Assembly: GCA_030524715.1 (NCBI GenBank)
Contig: JAUNGB010000059.1
Location: 1-34,249, forward strand
Origin: Eubacteriales bacterium
GTDB lineage: Bacteria > Bacillota > Clostridia > Lachnospirales > Lachnospiraceae
DNA: 34,249 nucleotides
Reading direction: 5' to 3'
Shown: positions 17,553 through 25,756 of the stretch, piece after piece
Numbering within the stretch: the stretch's first letter is position 1
Layout of the letters: each line of letters starts with the position of its first letter
Program-made: the position numbers and the translations under genes
Notes under the pieces: generated by a model
What the model saw: the letters and a program-made list of their open reading frames with translations, nothing else
Told to the model about the DNA's origin: nothing
Database searches by the model: none

Positions 17553-17692
17553 TCAGATTTCCTTTTCAGGAGCCTTGCTCCGCTGACAATCAGCATAATT
17601 CCGGAAACAATCCCTGTTACCAGAGTAATGATCCCCAAAGTCAGCACGCATGCCCCCGAACTGGACATTGTCTTATAAATCTTTTCCTTCAT
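17540..17692 (-). CDS. 50-residue single-pass membrane peptide, unknown function
   Basis: An ATG at 17692 is preceded by AGGAGG at 8 bases, which decides the start over an upstream frame that overlaps pyrE. The peptide has a polar N-terminus (MKEKIYKTMSSSG), one long hydrophobic helix (about residues 13-37) with GxxxG-like spacing, and a basic tail (RLLKRKSEILL). It lies 31 bases after pyrE and 29 bases before vanZ. Its arrangement and strong ribosome binding site make it a credible gene. No function is evident. Confidence 0.65.
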   Translation of the reverse strand: MKEKIYKTMSSSGACVLTLGIITLVTGIVSGIMLIVSGARLLKRKSEILL

Positions 17693-17723
17693 GATCAATT
17701 CCTCCTGCTGCGCTAAGCTAAAA

Positions 17724-18398
17724 CTATTGTGCTCCGTATTGTTCATAATATGCGTCGATAGCCGCCTTCAGCGTATCATCAATAATAATCTTCCCTTTAT
17801 ATTCTTTATTATAAAGATGCTCCACAACCTCTGCCATGGTAACGATTGCCGTCGTCTCAAGGCCGTATGTTTCCTCGATCTCCTTAAGAGCGCTCTTAGT
17901 TCCCTGTCCGCGTTCCATGCGGTCCACAGAAACCACCAGGCCCACCGGCTTCACGTCTCCCTGTGCACGGATGATCGGTAAAGTTTCCTGAATGGAGGTT
18001 CCTGCAGTCGTAACGTCCTCGATGATCACTACCTTATCTCCATCCTGAATAGGGCTTCCCAGAAGGATTCCCTTATCTCCGTGATCCTTTACTTCCTTAC
18101 GGTTGGAGCAGTAACGGATATCCTTTCCATATTCCTCGCTGATGGCCATTGTAGCGGCGACTGTAAGGGGAATCCCCTTATAAGCCGGCCCGAACAGTAC
18201 GTCGAAATCCAGACCGAATTTACTTTCGATCGCTTTCGCATAATACTGGCCCAACCTGCGCAGCTGCGCGCCTGTACGATAAAATCCGGTATTTACAAAA
18301 AACGGGGTTTTCCTTCCTGATTTTGTCACAAAATCCCCGAATTTTAATACGTTGCAATCGATCATAAATTCAATAAATTCCTGTTTGTACGCTTCCAT
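17724..18398 (-). CDS. pyrE: Orotate phosphoribosyltransferase
   Basis: PyrE joins orotate and PRPP to give OMP, the fifth step of pyrimidine synthesis; PyrF (33071-33997) then decarboxylates it. The 224-residue protein has the PRPP-binding motif VVIIEDVTTAGTSIQET and the FGPAYKGIPL segment characteristic of the family. The start has AGGAGG upstream. It is separated by about 13 kb from pyrF, pyrK and pyrD, and has its own extended -10 promoter. Confidence 0.97.
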   Translation of the reverse strand: MEAYKQEFIEFMIDCNVLKFGDFVTKSGRKTPFFVNTGFYRTGAQLRRLGQYYAKAIESKFGLDFDVLFGPAYKGIPLTVAATMAISEEYGKDIRYCSNRKEVKDHGDKGILLGSPIQDGDKVVIIEDVTTAGTSIQETLPIIRAQGDVKPVGLVVSVDRMERGQGTKSALKEIEETYGLETTAIVTMAEVVEHLYNKEYKGKIIIDDTLKAAIDAYYEQYGAQ

Positions 18399-18452
18399 AT
18401 CTTTATTTACCTCCTGTTTACCTATCCTTTGATTCTTTTCCTGATTTTTTTT

Positions 18453-18481
18453 ATTCTACCATAACAATCTGAAAATAACAA
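18453..18481 (-). promoter_or_regulatory. Promoter of pyrE
   Basis: On the minus strand TTGTTA (18481-18476) is followed after 17 bases by TAGAAT (18458-18453), with an extended -10 TG one base before it. Just upstream, AGCCTT (18495-18500) pairs with AAGGCT (18511-18516); this could be an operator, but no known PurR or PyrR signal is recognised. No other gene lies in 18399-18687. Confidence 0.7.
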
Positions 18482-18521
18482 TTCCTTTCCTGTAAGCCTT
18501 GTGATAAAATAAGGCTGAAAT

Positions 18522-18573
18522 GTTGCTGTTCACTCCCAAGCCTTGCACTTACTGCAAGGCTTGGGACAGTAAC
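18522..18573. repeat. Interspersed palindromic element, best copy
   Basis: A perfect 13-bp stem, CCCAAGCCTTGCA (18535-18547) with TGCAAGGCTTGGG (18553-18565), has the loop CTTAC. It is flanked by GTTGCTGT (18522-18529) and ACAGTAAC (18566-18573), which pair with one wobble. It lies between the pyrE promoter and the dpp operon terminator. Confidence 0.75.
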
Positions 18574-18574
18574 G

Positions 18575-18625
18575 CCGAAATAACCCCCATCCCTGGCCGC
18601 GGCCCGGGGATGGGGGTTATTTCGG
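18575..18625 (-). terminator. Long hairpin terminator after the dpp operon
   Basis: A perfect 19-bp stem (18575-18593 with 18607-18625) has the inner loop TGGCCGCGGCCCG. Its core CCCCCATCCC/GGGATGGGGG is followed by TTATTT in both directions, so it may act on either strand. It lies 63 bases after the stop of the second ATPase gene. A minus-strand frame across it (18451-18660) is a by-product of the palindrome. Confidence 0.7.
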
Positions 18626-18687
18626 ATCATCATAGGGTCTATGATAATCGTTCTGTTCAATTGAAGCGGGGAAATGCTTATCTGCGT

Positions 18688-19653
18688 TCAAATGCAATGG
18701 CAGCAGGCAAAATGACCGGGAGCCACTTCTCGCATCTGCGGCATTTCTTTCTCACATATCTGTGTCTTAAAAGGGCATCGTGGGTTAAATGGACAACCCT
18801 TTGGTTTATTCAGCGGAGAAGGAATTTCCCCCACCGATTTGATTTTCTGAGGCTTCAGACGTTCCTCTTCTTCGCTCAGAACCGGAATCGACGCCAGAAG
18901 CATCTGCGTATACGGATGTTTTGGATTTTCAAAAAATTCGGCGGTATCCGCATATTCACAGATATTTCCCAGATACATAACGGCCAGCCTGTCGCAGATG
19001 TTTCGTACCAGACACATATTGTGCGTAATAAAAAGATAGGAAAGATGATTATTCCTCTGAAGCTCTCTCAGCTTATTGGTCACCTTCGCCTGTATGGATA
19101 CATCCAGCGCTGAGGTCGGCTCGTCCAAAACGATAAATTTCGGATGGGCGGCAAGGGCCCTGGCCACACAGACAAGCTGCTTTTCACCGCCGCCGACCGC
19201 CCTTGGATACTTATCCAGATAGCTCAATGGAAGACCAACCTCAATCAGCGCATTTCTCACCCGTTCTTCCACTTCTTTTGCAGTCAGCTTTTTTTCTGCA
19301 AATTGTCTGACAGGAACCGTCAGTATCTGACGGATCGTCTTACGGGGGTTCAAAGATCCTCCGGGATCCTGGAAAACTAACTGAATGCTCTGCTTCATCT
19401 CTGAACTTCGTTTTACGGCAGGAACAGAAATATCCGTATCCCCCTGGAAGGTAATCGTTCCGCCGGTAGGGCCGTAAGTACCCACGATCATAGAACCGAT
19501 GGTAGATTTTCCCGATCCGGATTCGCCCACAAGCCCGAAGATTTCTCCCCTGTTAATAGAAAAATCCACTCCGTCTACGGCCACCAGATTTCCGAATTTT
19601 GTCTTGAACTCTTTCCGAAGCCCTTTAACTTCAATCATAGTCTCATTACTCAT
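18688..19653 (-). CDS. Dipeptide/oligopeptide ABC transporter ATPase (DppF/OppF type)
   Basis: The ATG at 19653 is chosen because AGGAGGG lies just upstream; a longer frame would run deep into the preceding gene. The 321-residue protein has Walker A GESGSGKS (43-50), the Q-loop at Q95 and Walker B FIVLDEPTSALD. The C-terminal oligopeptide-transporter extension is cysteine-rich (KGCPFNPRCPF, CEKEMPQ, CCHC). The signature motif reads VGGGE (153-157) instead of LSGGQ: the serine that contacts the ATP phosphate in the family is glycine. Its partner DppD has a normal LSGGM. It overlaps that gene by 8 bases and is the last gene of the operon. Confidence 0.9.
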   Translation of the reverse strand: MSNETMIEVKGLRKEFKTKFGNLVAVDGVDFSINRGEIFGLVGESGSGKSTIGSMIVGTYGPTGGTITFQGDTDISVPAVKRSSEMKQSIQLVFQDPGGSLNPRKTIRQILTVPVRQFAEKKLTAKEVEERVRNALIEVGLPLSYLDKYPRAVGGGEKQLVCVARALAAHPKFIVLDEPTSALDVSIQAKVTNKLRELQRNNHLSYLFITHNMCLVRNICDRLAVMYLGNICEYADTAEFFENPKHPYTQMLLASIPVLSEEEERLKPQKIKSVGEIPSPLNKPKGCPFNPRCPFKTQICEKEMPQMREVAPGHFACCHCI

Positions 19654-20620
19654 TTTTTCTGCCCTCCTTAGCCCCAAAACAGGCAGCCAGATGTCCGGTT
19701 CCGTCATCGGCAAGCACAGGCGCGCTTTCCCGGCACTGTTCAGTTGCCTTCGGACAGCGGTCTGCAAAGCGGCACCCTTTGGGCGGATTCAGATAACTGG
19801 GAATATCGCCGGCAATCCCGTCTGCGATTCCATCTCCGGTCAGTTTCGGCGTTGCCGCCAGCAGCCCCTTTGTATAAGGATGACGGGGATTTTCAAATAC
19901 TTCCTTTGTTCTGCCGTACTCAACAATATTTCCGGCATACATGACATAAACATAATCCGTAATCTTCCTGATCGCGCCCAGCGCATGACTGACGATGATC
20001 AGAGACTTTTTCTGTTCTGTAACCAATGTATCCAAAAGATTCAGGATCTGCTCTTCGATGGTCACATCCAGTGCGGTGGTAGGCTCGTCAGCAATGATCA
20101 GCCTGGTATCCTTCATCAGCGCCATTGCAATGCAGACGCGCTGCCTCATGCCTCCGGAAAGCTGGATAGGATAACTGTCAAGTACACGCTCCGGAGCAGG
20201 CATGGACACCTTTGCCAGTGCATCCAGCATACGCTTTTTATACTCTTCTTTCTTCAGGCCCGGGAACTGGCTTTTCAAAATATCCATCATCTGAGTGGAA
20301 ATCTTAAGGGTTGGATTCAGCGACGAGGACGGATCCTGAAAAATCATTGAAACATTTTTCCGGACATTCTTCAGTCCGGCTCTTGAGTCGGTTCTTAAAC
20401 CGCATACCTCGATTCCGTCCACCTTTACCTGAGCCGGCGGTGTCCGCAGTACAGCCGCCGCCGCTTTTAAAACAGTAGTTTTTCCGCAGCCGGTTTCCCC
20501 GATCAGCCCCACCCGCTCCCCCTCTCTCACATACAAAGACAATCCGTTAATCACTTCCAGAAATCCCTCGTATACACGATACCGCACAGAAAGGTTTTCA
20601 ATTTTCAATATATCAGCCAT
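19646..20620 (-). CDS. Dipeptide/oligopeptide ABC transporter ATPase (DppD/OppD type)
   Basis: The 324-residue ATPase has Walker A GETGCGKT at 41-48, the signature LSGGMRQRV, Walker B LIIADEPTTALDVT and the C-terminal cysteine-containing domain of peptide transporters (PKGCRFADRCPKATEQC). It would pair with the second ATPase beneath the two permeases. The start codon shares one base with the stop of dppC (TAATG), with GGAGG upstream, so translation is coupled. Confidence 0.93.
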   Translation of the reverse strand: MADILKIENLSVRYRVYEGFLEVINGLSLYVREGERVGLIGETGCGKTTVLKAAAAVLRTPPAQVKVDGIEVCGLRTDSRAGLKNVRKNVSMIFQDPSSSLNPTLKISTQMMDILKSQFPGLKKEEYKKRMLDALAKVSMPAPERVLDSYPIQLSGGMRQRVCIAMALMKDTRLIIADEPTTALDVTIEEQILNLLDTLVTEQKKSLIIVSHALGAIRKITDYVYVMYAGNIVEYGRTKEVFENPRHPYTKGLLAATPKLTGDGIADGIAGDIPSYLNPPKGCRFADRCPKATEQCRESAPVLADDGTGHLAACFGAKEGRKNE

Positions 20621-21531
20621 TATTTATCCTCCACTGTCAAAACATCTGTCAGGCCATCACCTAAGAGGTTGAAGCCCATAACAATAACTATAACAGCAAT
20701 CGCAGGCATTACAGACAGCCACCAGAATTCCGGCAGGTAGCCGATCCCGTCAGAAACCATGGAACCCAGGGACGGCGTAGGCGGCTGAACCCCCAGGCCC
20801 ACAAAACTCATACTGGACGCAGTCAGAATAATGCTTCCGGTATCCAGAGTCATCTTGGTTATAATAGATGAGACAAGATTCGGCAGCATCTCACTGAAGA
20901 TAATTCGGAGCATGCTGATACCGGACAATGTGGTGTAGGTAATATACAGCTCATTCGTAAGGGAAGTCACCAGATTATAGGTGATTTTTGTATACCACGG
21001 CCACCACGCGATAGCGATTCCCAGGGCACAGGATATGTAATTATTAGAAAACATGCAGCATACGACCATTGCAAGGATCAAAGGAGGAATGGACATAAAC
21101 AGTTCCATGATCCTGGTAATAACAGTATCGATGATCGTCCCGTGGTAGTATCCGGCAATCAGGCCAAGCACCACGCCCAGCGGAACCGAAATACCGAGTA
21201 CCAAAGCGGCAATGGCAAGCGATGGCCTGAAGCCGATCAGTATTCGGCTGAAAACGTCCCGGCCATAATCATCTGTACCACAGATATGCTTAAGGCTCGG
21301 AGCCTGAAACGTCTCTGCCATATGTGTTACCAGCCCCGCATCTTCCCCATAGGGCGCGATCACCTCACAGAAAATCGTTATAAAAAACACAGCCGCCACA
21401 ATAAACAGCCCCAGCATGGACATGGGATTGCGTGAAAACTTATACCATCCCCGTTTAAAAGCCTCGATCCGTACATGATATTCCTTCCCGGCGGAAGCTG
21501 ACATACTTTTTCCTGTTTTTGTCTTTTCCAT
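20620..21531 (-). CDS. Dipeptide ABC transporter permease (DppC/OppC type)
   Basis: The 303-residue permease has a cytosolic N-terminus, about six membrane helices, and the DppC hallmarks HICGTDDYGRDVFSRIL and SFVGLGVQPPTPSLGSM. The segment near TLSGISMLRIIFSEMLPNL is the position of the EAA coupling loop that docks on the ATPases. The start has GGAGGGG upstream and lies one base after the stop of the second dppB fragment. Confidence 0.93.
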   Translation of the reverse strand: MEKTKTGKSMSASAGKEYHVRIEAFKRGWYKFSRNPMSMLGLFIVAAVFFITIFCEVIAPYGEDAGLVTHMAETFQAPSLKHICGTDDYGRDVFSRILIGFRPSLAIAALVLGISVPLGVVLGLIAGYYHGTIIDTVITRIMELFMSIPPLILAMVVCCMFSNNYISCALGIAIAWWPWYTKITYNLVTSLTNELYITYTTLSGISMLRIIFSEMLPNLVSSIITKMTLDTGSIILTASSMSFVGLGVQPPTPSLGSMVSDGIGYLPEFWWLSVMPAIAVIVIVMGFNLLGDGLTDVLTVEDK

Positions 21532-21532
21532 T

Positions 21533-22545
21533 TCATTCCCCTCCTCTCAAGCGAATGCGGGGATCCAGCATTGCCACGCCAATATCCACCAATGTATTGA
21601 TAACAGAAAACATAATGCCGAAAATCACCGTCACCGCCACAATGCCGTATGGATCCTTATTTAAGATTACATTTAAGGCATATTGTGAAAAACCGTTAAT
21701 GCGGAAAATATTTTCGATGATAAACGCATTGCCCAGCAGCGAAGCCACCTGTAAACCATAAACCGTAAGCGACGGAATAAACGACGGTTTCATCAGATGC
21801 TTCATGATCAGCTTTCTGCGGCTGACCCCTGCAACCTCGGCAAAGGCTATATAATCGGCATTTACAATTTCAACCATGGAGGAACGGTGAATCCGCGCCT
21901 GATACGCAATACTCCCGATGGCAACGCTGATACATGGAAGCGCATACACTGGCCAAACAGCGCAAAATCACCTGACAGTATACTGTCCAGAGCCGGCGCG
22001 CCTGTTTTTATAATTTCCTCCGGAATATCAGGAAATCCTCCAATCGGAAATACCTTCAGCCCATAAGCAAAAATAAGCATAAATACGATCCCGAAGGCAT
22101 ATGCCGGTGTCACAACGCCCAGATAAGTAATGAAACGAACCACGTTATCCACCCAGGTGTTTTTAAAAAGTGCGGAAACCGTTCCTACTAAAACGCCCAG
22201 CACGAGGATCAGTACTGCCGCCAAAAGGCACAGTTCCAGACTGCGCGGAAGATACTGAGCAATGTCAATAGAAACATTACGATGTGTATACAGAGACTGG
22301 CCGAAATCACCGGCAGTTATAATTCCCTTCAGCCAGTGCAGCCACTGAACAACAAACGGACGGTCGAAATAAAGCTGATGTCTGTATGCGGCAATTGTCT
22401 CATCAGATGCCAGCGGCCCAAGTGAGCTTTTGACCGGATCACCGGGGATCAGCCTGATAAAGGAAAACACGATCAGAGACAAAAGCAGCAGGATAAAAAC
22501 CATATGAACAATTTTTTTAATCACAATAGTATAAGTTTTTTTCAT
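21533..22545 (-). pseudogene. Dipeptide ABC transporter permease (DppB/OppB type), interrupted by a one-base frameshift
   Basis: Two frames together make one DppB. The first (22545 down to 21862) has the N-terminal helix MKKTYTIVIKKIVHMVF, the RLIPGDPV motif and the helices up to LSGDFALFG. The second (through 21533) continues from VYALPCISVAIGSIAYQARIHRSSM through the EAA-like loop to the C-terminal MLDPRIRLRGGE. The switch lies near 21950-21960, at CTGTTTGGCCAG on the minus strand. Adding one T to the TTT run (21955-21957) would give a continuous 337-residue protein, normal for the family. The total of 1013 bases is one short of a multiple of three. No slippery heptamer is seen, so this is a mutation or a sequencing/assembly error rather than programmed frameshifting. 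Confidence 0.85.
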
Positions 22546-22626
22546 GGATCACTCGCCTTCCATATCTTACATTCTTTTACGTTGATATTTTTATAAGCCA
22601 AATCTCTTCTTCTGCCATCAGGAATT

Positions 22627-22673
22627 CCCGTTTAGCGGCCTCCGCCTGTTGCAGCCGGCGGCCGCTAAACGGG
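22627..22673 (-). other. RNA stem-loop between the binding protein gene and dppB
   Basis: A perfect 14-bp stem, CCCGTTTAGCGGCC with GGCCGCTAAACGGG, has a 19-base loop. There is no T tract. A stable stem just after a binding-protein cistron is a common way to protect that part of the mRNA and keep the binding protein in excess over the membrane parts (inference). Confidence 0.65.
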
Positions 22674-22728
22674 ACAATGAATGAAAATACCCGGCCATAT
22701 TACTTGCCTGATTTATTTCTATAGCCTG

Positions 22729-24354
22729 TCATGAAGCCATGGTAAAATCATTAAAGTAGTAATTCCATGAAATAACAGGACGGATCTCCCCTTCGCTTAC
22801 ACACCACTCAAAGCTGTCCTTATTCCAGACAGGATTTACCGTACTTACAAGAACATATACGGAAGGCACTACTTCATTTACCACATATTTCTGGATTTCC
22901 GCATATTTTGCTTCACGCTCTGTATCGTCAACGGTAGCAAGCGCTTCCTCGATCATGCTGTCCAGCGTATCATCCTGCAGCCATTCGTTCTGATTATAAT
23001 TGCCCAGCGTCCAGGACGCATATTTGCTTTCCAGAAGAGAACCTGCTTCAGGATAAGAAGCGGAAACAAAGCAATTTGTAATATTGGGGGAAGTACTTAC
23101 ATCTGTCTCGGCGTCACAGAAAGACACCCATGGCGTTTCCTGGATATTCACAGTAAATCCAAGCTGCTGCATTGTCTCGGCCAGCAGCATAGTCAGCTTA
23201 CCTGTTTCCCCGTTTCCCTGGATATAGGACATGGTTACCGGATAATCTGCCAGATTATCCGCATAGGCGGACTGAGCGATCTCCTCTGCGGCCTTTTCCA
23301 AATCATAGGTAAAGGTATCTGTGTCACTGCTGTAGCCCCATAAATTCTGTGGAACCGGACCGGTAGGAATCTCCGCGCCACTGTACATTTCGCTCATGGC
23401 CTCATAATTGCAGGCATAGGAGATTGCGCGGCGGATATGTACATCATCTGTAGGCGCAGCCTTAACATTCATCATAAAATAATCTTCACCGAATTCCGTC
23501 AGTGCAGCCGTCTCATAACCTGCAGCCGTCAGGCTTTTAACTGTTGCGCTTTCCTGATAGCCATGGATAAAGTCCACATCGCCTCCCTGCAGCAGCATTT
23601 TAGTGGTGGCGGCATCCGTTACCTGTGAAAGCTGAATTTCCGAAGGCGCTTTCTCTCCCGCCTCTCCCCACCAGTTTGAATTACGGGTCATAGTATAAGA
23701 GCTGTTCACCTCAAACGCGGTGATCTCATAGGCGCCGGAACCGGCAGAGTGATCCAGAAGGTAGTTTGTCCCGTAATCGCCGTTTTCGCCGTAATCACCG
23801 GACTCTTCCGTATTCTCCTGCATCAGGGTTGAATTTAAAATATAGCACTGTTCGAGAGCGGATACAAAAGGACCATATGTCTGGGTCAGATGGAAGGAAA
23901 CCGTATAATCGTCGATCACCTCCGTGGATTCCACATAATTTGTAAAAAGATATGAATACCCGTCGTTAATGGTCAGCATACGGTCCATGGTATATTTCAC
24001 ATCTGCGGCTGTAAAGGGAGTTCCGTCAGCAAACACAACATCCTCTCTCAGCTTAAAGGTATAATCCATGGTTTCCTCATCATAAGACCATTCTGTTGCC
24101 AGCCAGGGTAATGCAGAGCCATCCTCTTCACTTGGCTTTACAAGGGCTTCATAAACATTAATATAGAGCATATCATCATTTGCGCCGGAACCCCTGGCAG
24201 GATCGCAGGTATCCGGGGTCGTGGAGCAGGTTCCCTTTAAAACGCCTCCCGCACTGTCCTCCGATGCCCAGACAGAAACCTGGCCGCCGCCAAACGCCGT
24301 GGACAGCAGACCGGCCGCCAGCAGGACGCTCATGAATTTTTTCATTTTTTTCAT
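22729..24354 (-). CDS. Dipeptide/oligopeptide ABC transporter substrate-binding protein (SBP_bac_5)
   Basis: The 541-residue protein has the DppA/OppA family fold: LKGTCSTTPDTCDPARGSG near the N-terminus, FKLREDVVFADGTPFTAADV (the family signature) and a C-terminal domain. The signal peptide (KKFMSVLLAAGLLSTAFGG) ends in VWASED, a signal peptidase I site. There is no lipobox cysteine, unusual for a Gram-positive binding protein. It has AGGAGGG upstream and lies 13 bases after the M20 dipeptidase gene, which suggests that import and cleavage of one substrate are linked. Confidence 0.92.
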   Translation of the reverse strand: MKKMKKFMSVLLAAGLLSTAFGGGQVSVWASEDSAGGVLKGTCSTTPDTCDPARGSGANDDMLYINVYEALVKPSEEDGSALPWLATEWSYDEETMDYTFKLREDVVFADGTPFTAADVKYTMDRMLTINDGYSYLFTNYVESTEVIDDYTVSFHLTQTYGPFVSALEQCYILNSTLMQENTEESGDYGENGDYGTNYLLDHSAGSGAYEITAFEVNSSYTMTRNSNWWGEAGEKAPSEIQLSQVTDAATTKMLLQGGDVDFIHGYQESATVKSLTAAGYETAALTEFGEDYFMMNVKAAPTDDVHIRRAISYACNYEAMSEMYSGAEIPTGPVPQNLWGYSSDTDTFTYDLEKAAEEIAQSAYADNLADYPVTMSYIQGNGETGKLTMLLAETMQQLGFTVNIQETPWVSFCDAETDVSTSPNITNCFVSASYPEAGSLLESKYASWTLGNYNQNEWLQDDTLDSMIEEALATVDDTEREAKYAEIQKYVVNEVVPSVYVLVSTVNPVWNKDSFEWCVSEGEIRPVISWNYYFNDFTMAS

Positions 24355-24367
24355 TGGTGATCCCTCC

Positions 24368-25744
24368 TTATTTTATTGCCAGTTGGTAAATAGCAAGGCC
24401 GTACATTTTTATATTTTGGATAATATTTTTAATCAAAGTCCGTTCGTTTGGGGAATGTACGGTTAGTTTTTCGTCCGGATAAACCGCGCCAAAGCATACG
24501 CAGTTTGGAAACGCACGTGCATAAGTTCCTCCGCCGATGGAATACAAAACAGCTTCTGTTCCTGTCGCCGTTTCATACACCTTGCACAGATCTTTAATTA
24601 AAGGAGTATCCTCAGGCACATACAGAGGTTCCTTTATCCTACGCGCCGTACATGTAAATCCGGCGGCGGCCAGCTTCGTCTCAGCGACATCCGCAATAGA
24701 ACGGATATCTTTTGTAACGGGCGTCCGAATATCAAAAGCCGCATTCATCACGCCGTCTTTCAAAGTCAGAAGCCCAAGGTTCAGGGTCAGCCTGCCGGAA
24801 GGCTTGTCCTCACAATCAATTCCAAGTGAAGCACCGTCCGTACCGTCTGCTGCCGCCAGCAAATCCGAAGCGGCATTCCGAATTTCGGGATTGCCTGCCT
24901 TCTCCAATATCTTAAGCAGCGCAGTGATCGCGGAAACTCCGTTTTCCGGCGTATGCGACGGGGCATTGCAGCCTTTGCAGGCGACGGTAACCTCGCCGCC
25001 GTCCGTAACAGCCAGTTCCCCTCCATACTCTTTCACGGCGGACATTAAAGCTTCTTTGTCACAATCCGCTCCCAGAACGGCAGACGCATGTGCCGGAACC
25101 AGATTTGATGCTTCCCCGGCGCTGATTTCCACATCTGATGCAACCTTTCTGGAAAAATCGCCGGTGTAAATGCCTTTTTCCCGGTTCACTACGGTAAACA
25201 TACCATCCGGAGAGAAGCTTGCATCCGGCTGCTCAAGCCTATGCTCTTTGTAATACCGGATGCATCCCCATCCTGTTTCCTCGTTTGTCCCCACAATGAA
25301 GCGGACTCTTTTGCCAGGCTTCAGTCCCATCTGCTTAAGGGCATACATTCCGTAAAGGCATGACAGCAGCGGCCCCTTATCGTCCGCGATTCCTCGTCCC
25401 ACCAAAAATCCGTCCTTTTCTGTCATCTCAAAAGGATCCGTATCCCACGCTGACAGATCTCCGGCAGGAACCACATCCACATGAGAAAGAATACCCAACA
25501 TTTCTTCTCCCTCTCCCCATTCGATGACGCCCACATATCCCTCATAATTGACGGTCTTAAAACCCATTTTCTCCGCAATGGAAAGCAGGTGTTCAAGAGA
25601 TCTGGCAACCTCCGTGCCGAAGGGCGCGCCCTCTTCGGGCGCCCCTTCCACACTTGGGATCGATATCTGCACGCGCAGATCTTCAAAAAATTCAGGCATA
25701 ATTCCGTCCACAAAAGCGGACAGCCTATCATATACTTTTTCCAT
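24368..25744 (-). CDS. M20 family dipeptidase (PepV/Sapep type)
   Basis: This is a 458-residue cytosolic zinc dipeptidase. The two-metal site residues are visible: H88 and D90 in LSHVDVVPAG, D121 in GRGIADDKGP, the catalytic and ligand pair E155-E156 in GTNEETGWG, D180 in SFSPDGMF, and H430 near the C-terminus (VHSPNE). The length and the large lid domain match PepV rather than the shorter carboxypeptidases of the family. PepV enzymes cleave diverse dipeptides, including beta-Ala dipeptides. It starts after GGAGATAAGT, 12 bases after the M29-like gene. Confidence 0.92.
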   Translation of the reverse strand: MEKVYDRLSAFVDGIMPEFFEDLRVQISIPSVEGAPEEGAPFGTEVARSLEHLLSIAEKMGFKTVNYEGYVGVIEWGEGEEMLGILSHVDVVPAGDLSAWDTDPFEMTEKDGFLVGRGIADDKGPLLSCLYGMYALKQMGLKPGKRVRFIVGTNEETGWGCIRYYKEHRLEQPDASFSPDGMFTVVNREKGIYTGDFSRKVASDVEISAGEASNLVPAHASAVLGADCDKEALMSAVKEYGGELAVTDGGEVTVACKGCNAPSHTPENGVSAITALLKILEKAGNPEIRNAASDLLAAADGTDGASLGIDCEDKPSGRLTLNLGLLTLKDGVMNAAFDIRTPVTKDIRSIADVAETKLAAAGFTCTARRIKEPLYVPEDTPLIKDLCKVYETATGTEAVLYSIGGGTYARAFPNCVCFGAVYPDEKLTVHSPNERTLIKNIIQNIKMYGLAIYQLAIK

Positions 25745-25756
25745 ACTTATCTCCGA

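Noticed and set aside
18451-18660. 69-codon minus-strand frame across the dpp terminator
   Set aside because: It translates the 19-bp hairpin and the repeat element and is not protein-like.
21862-21960. Programmed -1 frameshifting in dppB
   Set aside because: No X-XXY-YYZ slippery heptamer is present at the junction, so mutation or sequencing error is more likely.
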